Below are positions 35,774-44,568 of a stretch of 64,000 nucleotides of DNA, piece by piece; positions within the stretch are counted from its first letter, which is position 1; each line of letters begins with the position of its first letter. The DNA comes from Alphaproteobacteria bacterium (GTDB lineage Bacteria; Pseudomonadota; Alphaproteobacteria; UBA9655). Under the pieces are notes generated by a model, which was not told the origin of the DNA, did not search any database, and was given only the letters and a program-made list of their open reading frames with translations. The DNA lies in NCBI GenBank assembly GCA_019748065.1, contig JAIEQB010000007.1, positions 1 through 64,000 on the forward strand. Reading direction: 5' to 3'. A program made the translations under genes and the position numbers.

Positions 35774-36635
35774 TATTATTGATGGCCGCAAGCTTGCGGA
35801 AGAATTTAAAAAAAAGCTTTACATCAGTGCGCAAGACCTTGAAAAAAACACGGGAATTAAACCTGGTTTAGCAGCTTTAAGGGTAGGAGATAATCCTGCC
35901 AGTCAGCTTTATGTGCAATTGAAAGGATCTCAAGCACGCGATCTGGGGTATCATTTTGAAGAGCATGTTTTTCCAGCTTGGATTTCCGCTGATATTCTTG
36001 AAAGTAAAATTAAAGAGTTGAATCAATCTCCTCATATTCATGGTATTATCCTGCAGCTGCCCTTGCCTTCTCCGTTGGATAAATTCTACTTTCTTTCTCT
36101 TATTGATCCTTCAAAGGATGTGGATGGCCTTCATCCATTAAATGCCGGAAAGCTTTTTCAAGGACTTCCGGGAGGATTTGTGGCTTGTACTCCTTTGGGC
36201 TGTCTTGCTTTAATCCGAACCGTTCATGATCGACTTGAGGGCTTAAATGTGGGGGTTATTGGATGTTCTCTTCTTGTGGGGCGTCCTATGGCCCTTCTTA
36301 TGCTGCAGCATGATTGTACTGTTTTGATGGCTCACTCAAAGACACAAAACTTGCCTGCCATTTGTGAAATGGCGGATATTCTTATTGTGGCTATTGGAAG
36401 TCCTCGATTTATTCAAGGAGACTGGATTCAAAAAGGCGCCACCATCATAGATGTGGGAATTAATAGACTTCCCACCGGTGAATTTGTGGGGGATGTAGAT
36501 TTTACCTCTGTAAAAGAGAGGGCAGGGGCAATTACACCTGTTCCTGGGGGCGTTGGACCGATGACCGTTGCCTATTTATTGCGCAACACGCTTGAATCCG
36601 CCTATCGTCATGCCGAAAAACCCTTTACTCTTTAA
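35766..36635 (+). CDS. folD: Methylenetetrahydrofolate dehydrogenase/cyclohydrolase
   Basis: Bifunctional FolD interconverts 5,10-methylene-, 5,10-methenyl- and 10-formyl-THF with NADP. The 289-residue protein shows PGLAALRVGDNPASQLYV, the catalytic Lys region (YVQLKGSQA; most members read YVxxK), GIILQLPLP, the DPSKDVDGLHP block, GCSLLVGRPMA and PVPGGVGPMTVAYL. The start is GTG at 35766, overlapping the yggT end. comF begins inside its last 26 bases. Confidence 0.97.
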   Translation: MSNIIDGRKLAEEFKKKLYISAQDLEKNTGIKPGLAALRVGDNPASQLYVQLKGSQARDLGYHFEEHVFPAWISADILESKIKELNQSPHIHGIILQLPLPSPLDKFYFLSLIDPSKDVDGLHPLNAGKLFQGLPGGFVACTPLGCLALIRTVHDRLEGLNVGVIGCSLLVGRPMALLMLQHDCTVLMAHSKTQNLPAICEMADILIVAIGSPRFIQGDWIQKGATIIDVGINRLPTGEFVGDVDFTSVKERAGAITPVPGGVGPMTVAYLLRNTLESAYRHAEKPFTL

Positions 36636-37341
36636 AAAACTTATTGATTTGCTCATCCCTTTAAGATGCGTGAAATGTGGTCTTATTATCGAAAAAGAGG
36701 AAGGGTTATGCGTCACCTGTTGGCCACGTGTTCCTTTTATTGTAAAGCCTTATTGCTTTTGTTGCGGACGTCCCTTTGACTTTGAAATTGAGGAGAGGGC
36801 TTTGTGTGGGGTTTGCAGCCGAGATTTACCCTCTTATGCAACGGCGCGCTCGGTTTTCTCTTATACGGAAGAAAGCCGTGATCTTATTTTAAAATTTAAG
36901 CATGCAGATTATCTTTCTGCAGCGCCTCTCTATGGAAAATGGATGGCCCATATTCTTGACGATCTAAAAGATCCCCTCTGCATTCCTGTTCCTTTGCATT
37001 GGACGCGGCTTTTTAGGCGAACCTATAATCAAGCAGCTCTTTTGGCGCGCGAGGTTTCTCTGATTAAGGGATGGACTTATGTCCCGTCTCTTTTAAAACG
37101 AAAAAAGCGCACATCCTCTCAAGGGTATCTCACCAAAAAGGAGCGCCATAAAAATGTAAATCGTGCTTTTTCCGTAGATGATTCAAAAAAAATCCTTCTT
37201 AAAGGAAAAACGACTCTTCTGATCGATGATGTTTTTACAACCGGCGCGACCCTTGAGGCATGTGCTCAAACTCTCTTAAAAGCAGGAGCAAAAGAGGTTC
37301 ATGCTCTGACCTTAGGAAGAGTCGTCAAGCCTGACCTTTGA
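36610..37341 (+). CDS. ComF-family phosphoribosyltransferase-like protein
   Basis: The 243-residue protein has an N-terminal zinc-ribbon-like part (CVKCG, CVTCW, CFCCGRPF, CGVCSRDL) and a type I PRTase fold ending in the PRPP-binding motif TTLLIDDVFTTGATLEAC. ComF proteins aid transformation or DNA processing in some bacteria, but most alphaproteobacterial copies are untested. The frame is open from 36568; the ATG at 36610 matches the usual start just before the hydrophobic LLIPLRCVKCG. Confidence 0.88.
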   Translation: MPKNPLLFKKLIDLLIPLRCVKCGLIIEKEEGLCVTCWPRVPFIVKPYCFCCGRPFDFEIEERALCGVCSRDLPSYATARSVFSYTEESRDLILKFKHADYLSAAPLYGKWMAHILDDLKDPLCIPVPLHWTRLFRRTYNQAALLAREVSLIKGWTYVPSLLKRKKRTSSQGYLTKKERHKNVNRAFSVDDSKKILLKGKTTLLIDDVFTTGATLEACAQTLLKAGAKEVHALTLGRVVKPDL

Positions 37342-37361
37342 TTCTGAGGTGATGAAAAACT

Positions 37362-37392
37362 TTGGTGAGAGAGGTTTTTTCTGGCATACTAT
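37362..37392 (+). promoter_or_regulatory. Possible promoter of the leucine-degradation operon
   Basis: TTGGTG (37362-37367) and TACTAT (37387-37392) resemble -35 and -10 elements, but the 19-base spacer is long (17 if the -10 is read as CATACT). It lies in the 95-base gap before liuA, where a promoter is expected. Confidence 0.3.
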
Positions 37393-37436
37393 AAGCACAT
37401 AAATAAAAAATAAATTTTAAGGGATTAAGGCAGCAT

Positions 37437-38579
37437 ATGCAAACTTTGCCATTCTTTTTAGAAGAAACTACTGAATCTGTTCGAAAGGCAGTGCATGACT
37501 TTGCTCAAAAAGAAGTTGCTCCTCATGCTTATGAGATAGATCACAAGGATGCCTTTCCAAGAGATCTATGGCCAAAGTTAGGAGCTCTTGGTCTTTTAGG
37601 AATTACGGTTGAAGAAAAAGACGGTGGCGCCGGGATGGGATATTTGGAGCACGTGGTTGCCATGGAAGAGCTCTCCCGAGCTTCTGCTTCTGTAGGGCTG
37701 AGTTTTGCTGCCCATTCCAACCTTTGTGTGAATCAAATTCGCCTTCATGGAACTCCTTCGCAGAAAAAGCAATTTCTTCCAAAGCTCATTTCCGGCGATT
37801 CTGTGGGAGCTTTGGCCATGAGTGAAGTGGGAGCCGGTTCTGACGTTTTGAGTATGCGTACATCTGCGGTTAAAGATGGGAAAGACTATATTTTGAATGG
37901 CACAAAAATGTGGATCACCAATGGCCCTTACGCGGATGTTTTAGTGGTTTATGCCAGGACTGATGAAGGGATTACAGCCTTTCTCATTGAAAAAGGTATG
38001 GAGGGATTTAAGACGGCTCAAAAGCTGGATAAGCTTGGTATGCGTGGCTCCGGAACCTGTGAGCTTGTTTTTGAAGATTGCCGCATTCCTGAGGCAAATG
38101 TCCTTGGGGAGGTGAATCAAGGAGTTAAGATTTTGATGAGTGGGCTTGATTATGAAAGGGTTGTTCTTGCAGGAGGCCCCTTAGGTATTCTTCAGGCTTG
38201 CTTTGATGTGGTTGTTCCTTATGTTCATGAACGCCATCAATTTAATAAACCCATTGGAGAATTTCAATTTATCCAAGGCAAGATTGCCGATATGTACACA
38301 AATCTAAGTGCTTGTCGGGCTTATGTTTATACGGTTGCCAAAGCCTGTGATCAAAATAAAGTTACGCGAAAAGATTCAGCAGGCGCCATCCTTTATGCTG
38401 CTGAAAGAGCCACTCAAATGGCCTTGGAAGCGATCCAATGTCTAGGAGGAAATGGATATATTAATGAGTATCCTACAGGCAGGCTTTTGCGGGATGCCAA
38501 ATTATTTGAAATTGGAGCGGGAACCTCTGAGATACGCCGGATGCTTATTGGGCGCGAAATTTTTAAAGAAAATGGTTGA
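37437..38579 (+). CDS. liuA: Isovaleryl-CoA dehydrogenase
   Basis: An FAD-dependent acyl-CoA dehydrogenase oxidising isovaleryl-CoA to 3-methylcrotonyl-CoA in leucine breakdown, passing electrons to ETF. In the 380-residue protein, [12 protein letters not shown] and [16 protein letters not shown] are the FAD-contact blocks. [16 protein letters not shown] carries the catalytic Glu at the position typical of isovaleryl-CoA dehydrogenases. The C-terminal [23 protein letters not shown] is also diagnostic. It leads a five-gene operon whose other members run the rest of the pathway, which settles the substrate. Confidence 0.95.
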   Translation: MQTLPFFLEETTESVRKAVHDFAQKEVAPHAYEIDHKDAFPRDLWPKLGALGLLGITVEEKDGGAGMGYLEHVVAMEELSRASASVGLSFAAHSNLCVNQIRLHGTPSQKKQFLPKLISGDSVGALAMSEVGAGSDVLSMRTSAVKDGKDYILNGTKMWITNGPYADVLVVYARTDEGITAFLIEKGMEGFKTAQKLDKLGMRGSGTCELVFEDCRIPEANVLGEVNQGVKILMSGLDYERVVLAGGPLGILQACFDVVVPYVHERHQFNKPIGEFQFIQGKIADMYTNLSACRAYVYTVAKACDQNKVTRKDSAGAILYAAERATQMALEAIQCLGGNGYINEYPTGRLLRDAKLFEIGAGTSEIRRMLIGREIFKENG

Positions 38580-38591
38580 GAAGAAAACATC

Positions 38592-40178
38592 ATGACTGTG
38601 CTAACCTCTTCCCTTGATCCAAAATCGAAAACTTTTCAAGAAAATGAAAAGCATATGAAAAGCCTTGTAAAGGAGTTTAAGGAAAAACTTAAACAGGTTC
38701 AAAGAGGTGGTGATGAGAAAGCTAAAGAAAAACATTTAGCACGGGGAAAGTTGCTCCCTCGTGAGCGTATCGAAAAATTGTTAGATACTGGGGCGCCTTT
38801 TTTAGAGATTGGCGCTATGGCTGCTTATGGATTTTATAATAATCACGTCCCTTCTGCAGGCTTAATTTCTGGCATTGGTATTATTCATGGTCATGGGTGT
38901 ATGATCATTGCCAATGATGCCACTGTGAAGGGAGGGACGTATTATCCTTTGACAGTGAAGAAGCATTTGCGGGCACAAGAGATTGCAGAAGAAAATCGTC
39001 TTCCTTGTGTCTATCTTGTAGATTCGGGCGGAGCCAATCTTCCACATCAAGACGAAGTCTTTCCCGATAAGGATCATTTTGGGCGTATTTTTTATAATCA
39101 AGCCCGCATGTCAGCCAGAGGCATTCCTCAAATTGCGGCGGTGATGGGATCGTGCACGGCGGGAGGTGCCTATATTCCTGCAATGGCCGATGAAACGGTT
39201 ATTGTCCGTAACCAAGGGACAATTTTCTTGGGAGGGCCTCCTCTTGTGAAGGCAGCTACTGGAGAGATTATTTCTTCAGAAGAGTTGGGTGGAGCTGAGG
39301 TTCATACTAAAATTTCAGGCGTGGCAGATTATTTGGCAGAAAATGATTTTGAGGCTTTGCAGCAAATACGTGCCATCGTTGCGACCTTAAACATAAAGAA
39401 AGAGCCAAACTTATCTCTTAAAGTTCCGGAAGAACCCCTTTATCCTTTAGAAGAGCTTTATGGAGCCATACCTCTTCAACTGCGAAAAGCTTTTGACGTT
39501 AAAGAAATTATTTCACGCCTTGTTGATGGCAGTCAATTTGATGAATTTAAAAAGAATTATGGTGAAACGCTTATATGTGGTTTTGCCCATCTTTGGGGGA
39601 TGCCCATTGGAATCCTGGCTAATAATGGCATTCTGTTTTCCGAATCAGCTTTGAAGGGCGCTCATTTTATTGAACTTTGTTGTCAGCGCCAAATTCCTCT
39701 TTTGTTTTTACAAAATATCAGTGGGTTTATGGTGGGAAAAAAGTATGAAAATGAAGGTATTGCAAAAGCAGGTGCAAAGCTTGTGATGGCAGTGGCTTGT
39801 GCGGCTGTTCCCAAAATTACAGTCATTATTGGAGGAAGTTTTGGGGCTGGTAATTATGGTATGTGTGGAAGAGCTTATGGCCCTCGTTTTTTATGGATGT
39901 GGCCCAATGCCCGTATTTCAGTCATGGGGGGAGAGCAGGCTGCAAGCGTTTTAACTGAATTAAAAAAAGAAGACTTAAAAAGCTGGGAAAAAGAGATTTT
40001 TAAAAAGAAAATTTTAGATCAGTATGAAGAGCAGGGACACCCCTATTATGCTACTGCAAGGCTGTGGGATGATGGGATTATTGATCCCTTGGATACCCGT
40101 CAAGTTATCGCTTTAAGTCTTTTTGCAGCCTTAAACGCTCCTTTTTCACCCACCCAATTTGGCATTTTTAGATTTTAA
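38592..40178 (+). CDS. liuB: 3-Methylcrotonyl-CoA carboxylase, carboxyltransferase (beta) subunit
   Basis: The beta subunit moves CO2 from carboxybiotin to 3-methylcrotonyl-CoA, giving 3-methylglutaconyl-CoA. At 528 residues it has the two crotonase-fold halves of acyl-CoA carboxyltransferases: [16 protein letters not shown], the [17 protein letters not shown] oxyanion block, [12 protein letters not shown] and later [20 protein letters not shown]. The N-terminal pattern [15 protein letters not shown] is typical of MCC beta rather than propionyl-CoA carboxylase. It is 12 bases after liuA, with the matching alpha subunit two genes on. Confidence 0.95.
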   Translation: MTVLTSSLDPKSKTFQENEKHMKSLVKEFKEKLKQVQRGGDEKAKEKHLARGKLLPRERIEKLLDTGAPFLEIGAMAAYGFYNNHVPSAGLISGIGIIHGHGCMIIANDATVKGGTYYPLTVKKHLRAQEIAEENRLPCVYLVDSGGANLPHQDEVFPDKDHFGRIFYNQARMSARGIPQIAAVMGSCTAGGAYIPAMADETVIVRNQGTIFLGGPPLVKAATGEIISSEELGGAEVHTKISGVADYLAENDFEALQQIRAIVATLNIKKEPNLSLKVPEEPLYPLEELYGAIPLQLRKAFDVKEIISRLVDGSQFDEFKKNYGETLICGFAHLWGMPIGILANNGILFSESALKGAHFIELCCQRQIPLLFLQNISGFMVGKKYENEGIAKAGAKLVMAVACAAVPKITVIIGGSFGAGNYGMCGRAYGPRFLWMWPNARISVMGGEQAASVLTELKKEDLKSWEKEIFKKKILDQYEEQGHPYYATARLWDDGIIDPLDTRQVIALSLFAALNAPFSPTQFGIFRF

Positions 40179-40187
40179 GGAGACGAA

Positions 40188-40988
40188 ATGGACGAAGAAG
40201 TTCTTTTTTCAATTGATGAAGATAAAATCGCAAGGCTTACCTTGAATCGCTCTGAGGTTCACAATGCTCTTGATGAAAACTCTATTCATAAAATTAGAGA
40301 TTCCCTTAAAATACTTTATGAAGATCTCACTATTCGTGCCCTGGTTGTTGTTGGGAATGGTAAAAGCTTTTGCTCGGGAGCGGATCTTCACTGGATGGAA
40401 AGAGCTTCAGAGGTTACAGAGGCTGAAAATGTGCAGGATGCTAATTTGCTTTTTTCAATGCTATCTTCTTTTAATGCTCTCCCTATTCCTGTTTTGACTT
40501 ATGTGCATGGACTTGTTATGGGCGGGGGGATTGGAATTATAGGATGTTCTGACATTGTTATTTCAAATTCCAAAACGGTTTTTGGTTTTCCAGAAGTCAA
40601 GCTTGGTCTTGCTCCTGCCATTATTTCACCCTATGTGTTAAAAGGGGCGAACTCACGTTTAATTCGACGTTATTTCCTCACAGGTGAGAATTTTGATGCC
40701 ACAAAAGCCTTTCAAATGGGGCTTATTCATGAAATAGTTGACGCTGAATCTCAAGAGGAAGCCTTAGCTCCTTTTTTGAGGCAAATTCTGATCGCAAGTC
40801 CGAATGCCTTACGTCAAACAAAGAAGCTTCTTTCTCAATTAACTCCAAATATTGGTGAAAAAGAGCATCAGATAACTGTTGAAACAATAACCAGGCTCAG
40901 GCGTTCAGAAGAAGGCATACAAGGAATTAAGGCTTTTCTAGAGAAAAAATCTCCCCCGTGGATCTCTGAAAGATTTAAGGATGATTAA
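40188..40988 (+). CDS. liuC: 3-Methylglutaconyl-CoA hydratase (enoyl-CoA hydratase family)
   Basis: A crotonase-family enzyme of 266 residues hydrating 3-methylglutaconyl-CoA to HMG-CoA. It shows LTLNRSEVHNALDE, the oxyanion-hole motif GKSFCSGADLHWM (about 62-74) and VMGGGIGIIGCSDIVIS with FGFPEVKLGLAPAIISPYV. The position between the MCC subunits indicates the leucine-pathway hydratase rather than a fatty-acid crotonase. AAGGAGACGAA precedes the ATG, and the end overlaps liuD by eight bases. Confidence 0.92.
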   Translation: MDEEVLFSIDEDKIARLTLNRSEVHNALDENSIHKIRDSLKILYEDLTIRALVVVGNGKSFCSGADLHWMERASEVTEAENVQDANLLFSMLSSFNALPIPVLTYVHGLVMGGGIGIIGCSDIVISNSKTVFGFPEVKLGLAPAIISPYVLKGANSRLIRRYFLTGENFDATKAFQMGLIHEIVDAESQEEALAPFLRQILIASPNALRQTKKLLSQLTPNIGEKEHQITVETITRLRRSEEGIQGIKAFLEKKSPPWISERFKDD

Positions 40989-42888
40989 ATCTGTCCTCAT
41001 TGCCAATCGTGGGGAGATTGCATGCCGTATTATAAAAACAGCACGGAAATTGGGTATCCGAACTGTTGTCGTTTATTCAGATGTTGATGCCCATTCAAAA
41101 GCTGTTCAAAGCGCGGACGAAGCTTATCCCATTGGTCCTGCTCCAGCCTTAGAAAGTTATTTAAATGTGCCTCTTATTCTTGCTGTGGCAAAGCAAGGCA
41201 AAGTTGAAGCCATTCATCCCGGTTATGGGTTTTTGTCTGAAAATGGGGACTTTGCTAAAGTCTGTTGTGATGAAGGTTTTATATTTATAGGCCCTTCTCC
41301 CAAGAGTCTCCAAGACATGGGATCAAAAAAATGCGCTAAAGAAATTGCCAAAAAGTTAAATGTTCCCATCATTCCTCAGTGTGAAGGGACTCTAGAGCCA
41401 TCAACCATAGGGTATCCCCTTGTGATTAAGGCTGTCATGGGTGGTGGTGGCAAGGGAATGAGAGTTGTTAAATCAGCACCTGCCTTTGAAAAAGCGCTTC
41501 AAGCCTGTCGACGAGAAGCTAAAGCTGCTTTTGGGAGAGAAGAGGTTTTTCTAGAAAAATATGTTCCTGATGCGCGGCATATTGAGGTTCAAATTTTTGG
41601 AGACAGCCAGGGAAATCTCGTTCATCTCTTTGAAAGAGACTGTACTCTTCAAAGGCGTCATCAAAAAATTGTTGAAGAAGCGCCTTCCGGACTTCCTTTA
41701 GAGCTTAAAGATAGACTTTATAAGGCAGCTCTCACTCTTGGAAAGGCTATCCACTATGAGAATGCTGGAACAGTCGAGTTTCTTGTGGACAGGAAAGGCA
41801 ATTACTATTTCATGGAAATGAATCCTCGCCTTCAGGTTGAACATCCCGCGACAGAAACAATCACAGGGCTTGATCTTGTAGAATGGCAGTTTCGTGTTGC
41901 CTCAAAGGAAAAACTTCCCCTGACGCAGGAAGAAATACTAGCTAAAGGCCATGCTATTGAACTTCGTCTTTATGCAGAGGATCCAGCCCATAATTTCAAA
42001 CCTGTAACGGGAGAAATATGGACAAGATCTCTCCCCACCCTTGGGCGTGTGGATACGGGTTTAAAGGAATTTGATAAAGTAACCTCTTATTATGATTCGC
42101 TTTTAGCCAAGCTTATTGTGCAAGGGGACTCTCGGGGAGAGACGTTGAAAAAAGCAAGCCGTGCTCTTGCACAATGGGAAGTTTTGGGTTTGCAGACAAA
42201 CGCTTCCTTTTTAAAAAATCTTCTTCAAGATAAACAAGTTATCCAAAATGAAATTGATGTGGATTTTATTGATCGCCACATTTCTATGATAGCACCAATG
42301 CAAAATGCCCCTGAAAATGTTTATGTGGCAGCATCTCTTATAAAGATTCTTTCTAAAAACAAGTTTAAAACATCTCCTTGGGAGGAAAAAGTGCATTGGC
42401 GTCTTGAGGGGTACGCCTCCTTCCATTTTGAATGGATTTGTGGTGAGGAAAGACAAAAAGTATCGCTTACCTATTCTCTTAAAGGATGGATTCTTAATTC
42501 ATCTCAGCTCTTAGTAGCGTCACTTTCAGAAAATACTTTATTCTTTTCAGATTTTCGTATTCCTTATTGGGAAAGAGATGAGAAAATATCCCTCTTTTAT
42601 GAAGGTATCAATTATAATCTTGTCTCATACACTCCTGAGACCTTTCAAGGAGTTGTTCAGAAGAGAGAAGCTCACCTAAAAGCTCCTCTGACGGGAAAAG
42701 TTATTTTAAATCTGGTTTCTGAAGGTGACTGGGTTAAGGAAGGACAACCTTTATTGATTTTGGAGGCAATGAAAATAGAGCACACCATTGTGGCGTCACG
42801 GGATGGAAAAATAAAGCAGCTCTTCTATAGAGAAGGAAGTATTGTTGAAGAGGGAGCAGATGTTCTTGATATGGGAGAGAAGGAATGA
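40981..42888 (+). CDS. liuD: 3-Methylcrotonyl-CoA carboxylase, biotin (alpha) subunit
   Basis: At 635 residues this carries biotin carboxylase and biotin carrier domains. It starts IKSVLIANRGEIACRII and has the ATP-grasp loop KAVMGGGGKGMRVV, YFMEMNPRLQVEHPATE and, near the C-terminus, the biotinylation site LEAMKIEHT (Lys acceptor). It charges biotin with bicarbonate and ATP for LiuB. The middle BT-type linker region is present, as in MCC alpha. A biotin ligase was not seen in the window. Confidence 0.95.
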   Translation: MIKSVLIANRGEIACRIIKTARKLGIRTVVVYSDVDAHSKAVQSADEAYPIGPAPALESYLNVPLILAVAKQGKVEAIHPGYGFLSENGDFAKVCCDEGFIFIGPSPKSLQDMGSKKCAKEIAKKLNVPIIPQCEGTLEPSTIGYPLVIKAVMGGGGKGMRVVKSAPAFEKALQACRREAKAAFGREEVFLEKYVPDARHIEVQIFGDSQGNLVHLFERDCTLQRRHQKIVEEAPSGLPLELKDRLYKAALTLGKAIHYENAGTVEFLVDRKGNYYFMEMNPRLQVEHPATETITGLDLVEWQFRVASKEKLPLTQEEILAKGHAIELRLYAEDPAHNFKPVTGEIWTRSLPTLGRVDTGLKEFDKVTSYYDSLLAKLIVQGDSRGETLKKASRALAQWEVLGLQTNASFLKNLLQDKQVIQNEIDVDFIDRHISMIAPMQNAPENVYVAASLIKILSKNKFKTSPWEEKVHWRLEGYASFHFEWICGEERQKVSLTYSLKGWILNSSQLLVASLSENTLFFSDFRIPYWERDEKISLFYEGINYNLVSYTPETFQGVVQKREAHLKAPLTGKVILNLVSEGDWVKEGQPLLILEAMKIEHTIVASRDGKIKQLFYREGSIVEEGADVLDMGEKE

Positions 42889-43811
42889 TTTACCCATCGA
42901 GAGTTAAAATTGTAGAGGTTGCTCCCCGTGATGGCTTGCAAGCCGAAAGCACGGCTGTGTCAGTGAACTCACGTATTCAGTTTGTTGATCTTCTTTCTGA
43001 TGCGGGATTTAAGACCATTGAGGTTGGCAGCTTTGTCTCCCCCAAATGGGTACCTCAAATGGTGGACAGTGATAAGGTTTATCAAGGTATTATAAAAAAA
43101 GAAGGAGTTAATTATTCTGTTTTGGTTCCTAATTTTAAAGGATATGAAACAGCCCTTGAAAATAAAGTGAACTCGATTGCGGTTTTTACAGCGGCCTCTG
43201 AAACTTTTTGTCAAAAAAATATTAACTCTCCCCTAAAGGAAAACCTGGAAAATTTTGGGACTTTTGTTCCCGATGCCAAGAAAAACGGCTTGAGGGTGCG
43301 TGGCTATATTTCTTGTGCTATTGCCTGTCCTTATGAAGGATTTATATTGCCTAAAAAGGTCCATGAAGTGGCTTTAGAGCTTTTTTCCATGGGATGTGAT
43401 GAAATTTCCCTGGGAGATACTATAGGCGTTGGAACTCCTCAGCAAGTTAGAGAGCTGCTTCAAGGAATACCTATTCCCTTAGACAAGGTAGCTGTTCATT
43501 TCCATGACACATATGGTCAAGGGATTGCCAATATTTACGCAGCTCTTTTGGAAGGAGTTTCCATTATTGATTCTTCTGCTTCTGGTCTTGGTGGGTGCCC
43601 CTATGCTCCTGGGGCTTCAGGGAATGTGGCCACAGAAGATGTTAGTTACCTTTTGGAAGGTTTGGGAATTGAAACGGGAGTCGATCTGTCAAAGCTCCTC
43701 AAAGCCTCACTTTTTATTGATGATGTTCTTGAAAAAGAAACATCTTCCAAGGCTTCCAAAGCTTTACGGATCAATAAGATCAACTTTCATAGGAGTTATT
43801 TTGAAAAATAA
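42885..43811 (+). CDS. liuE: Hydroxymethylglutaryl-CoA lyase
   Basis: HMG-CoA lyase cleaves HMG-CoA to acetyl-CoA and acetoacetate, ending leucine degradation. The 308-residue TIM-barrel protein begins VKIVEVAPRDGLQAE (metal Asp and catalytic Arg), has SLGDTIGVGTP, the metal-binding VAVHFHDTYGQGIANIYAAL and the signature GLGGCPYAPGASGNVATED containing the catalytic Cys. It overlaps liuD by four bases. The next gene, for an ABC ATPase, starts inside its final codons, so the operon may continue into the transporter. Confidence 0.96.
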   Translation: MIYPSRVKIVEVAPRDGLQAESTAVSVNSRIQFVDLLSDAGFKTIEVGSFVSPKWVPQMVDSDKVYQGIIKKEGVNYSVLVPNFKGYETALENKVNSIAVFTAASETFCQKNINSPLKENLENFGTFVPDAKKNGLRVRGYISCAIACPYEGFILPKKVHEVALELFSMGCDEISLGDTIGVGTPQQVRELLQGIPIPLDKVAVHFHDTYGQGIANIYAALLEGVSIIDSSASGLGGCPYAPGASGNVATEDVSYLLEGLGIETGVDLSKLLKASLFIDDVLEKETSSKASKALRINKINFHRSYFEK

Positions 43812-44553
43812 AAAATTAATTGAGCTCAAAAATATTTCAAAAATTTACCCTGAGAGAGATATTCCAACTCTTGATAATCTTTCGTTGAGTATTCAGGAAG
43901 GGGAGAGCTTAGTCATTATTGGCTCTTCAGGATCAGGGAAAACAACCCTCCTTAAGCTATTAAATGGCCTTGAGGTGCCAACTTCTGGCTCAATAGAGAT
44001 CAAGGGGAAAGATATTAAATCCTATGATATTCTTGATTTACGCAGATCTTTCTTTGGATACGTTTTTCAAAAAATAGGACTGTTTCCTCATATGACTGTA
44101 AAAGAAAATATTAGTATTGTCTTACGTTTGACAAAAAAGTCTCCAAAGTTTTGTGAAAAAAGGGTCTGTGAACTTTTAGACTTTATCCGGCTTTCTCCTG
44201 AAACTTATTTGGATCGTTATCCCGATGAGCTTTCAGGGGGAGAACAGCAACGGGTGGGGGTGGCAAGAGCGCTTGCAGCGGATTCGGAATGCCTGTTAAT
44301 GGACGAGCCCTTTGGCGCTTTAGATGCGGTGACAAGATGTGAATTGCAAGATGAAATAATCCGTCTTAAGGAGGAATTTAAAAAAACAATTGTATTCATT
44401 ACTCATGATATCTCAGAAGCTTTTAAACTGGGAGATCGAATTGCGGTTATGCAAAAGGGAAAAATTGAACAGATCTCTTCTAAAGAAAACTTGTATGAAT
44501 CTCCCAAAACACCTTTTGTGGAACAATTAGTTCAAACAGGGTTAGGAATTTAA
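43801..44553 (+). CDS. Osmoprotectant/betaine-type ABC transporter ATP-binding protein
   Basis: A 250-residue ATPase of the OpuBA/OpuCA/ProV class: Walker A GSSGSGKTTLLKLLNGL, signature LSGGEQQRVGVARAL, Walker B CLLMDEPFGALD and H-loop FITHDISEAF. The open frame runs back into liuE, but the family start corresponds to a TTG at 43801 five bases after AGGAG (43791-43795). No ATG or GTG lies at a suitable place. The CBS domains of some OpuCA proteins are absent. With the fused permease/binding protein next door it should drive import of choline, betaine or a similar quaternary amine. Confidence 0.88.
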   Translation: MKNKKLIELKNISKIYPERDIPTLDNLSLSIQEGESLVIIGSSGSGKTTLLKLLNGLEVPTSGSIEIKGKDIKSYDILDLRRSFFGYVFQKIGLFPHMTVKENISIVLRLTKKSPKFCEKRVCELLDFIRLSPETYLDRYPDELSGGEQQRVGVARALAADSECLLMDEPFGALDAVTRCELQDEIIRLKEEFKKTIVFITHDISEAFKLGDRIAVMQKGKIEQISSKENLYESPKTPFVEQLVQTGLGI

Positions 44554-44568
44554 GGAGGAGTAGCCATC
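44552..44568 (+). promoter_or_regulatory. Strong ribosome-binding site with ATC start codon
   Basis: AAGGAGG (44552-44558), a seven-base spacer and ATC (44566-44568). The TAA stop of the upstream ATPase gene (44551-44553) overlaps the site, and both genes are in the same frame. ATC initiation is rare; an ATG-to-ATC sequence error is the main alternative. Confidence 0.6.

Noticed and set aside
36568-36609. Upstream ATG for the ComF-like gene
   Set aside because: The extra 14 residues lie inside folD in another frame and do not match ComF starts; the ATG at 36610 does.
44554-44568. A nonsense mutation splitting one ATPase-permease-receptor gene
   Set aside because: A well-spaced ribosome-binding site spans the stop, and three-component fusions of this class are not known to me. 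Separate translation is simpler, though readthrough is kept as an alternative in the findings.
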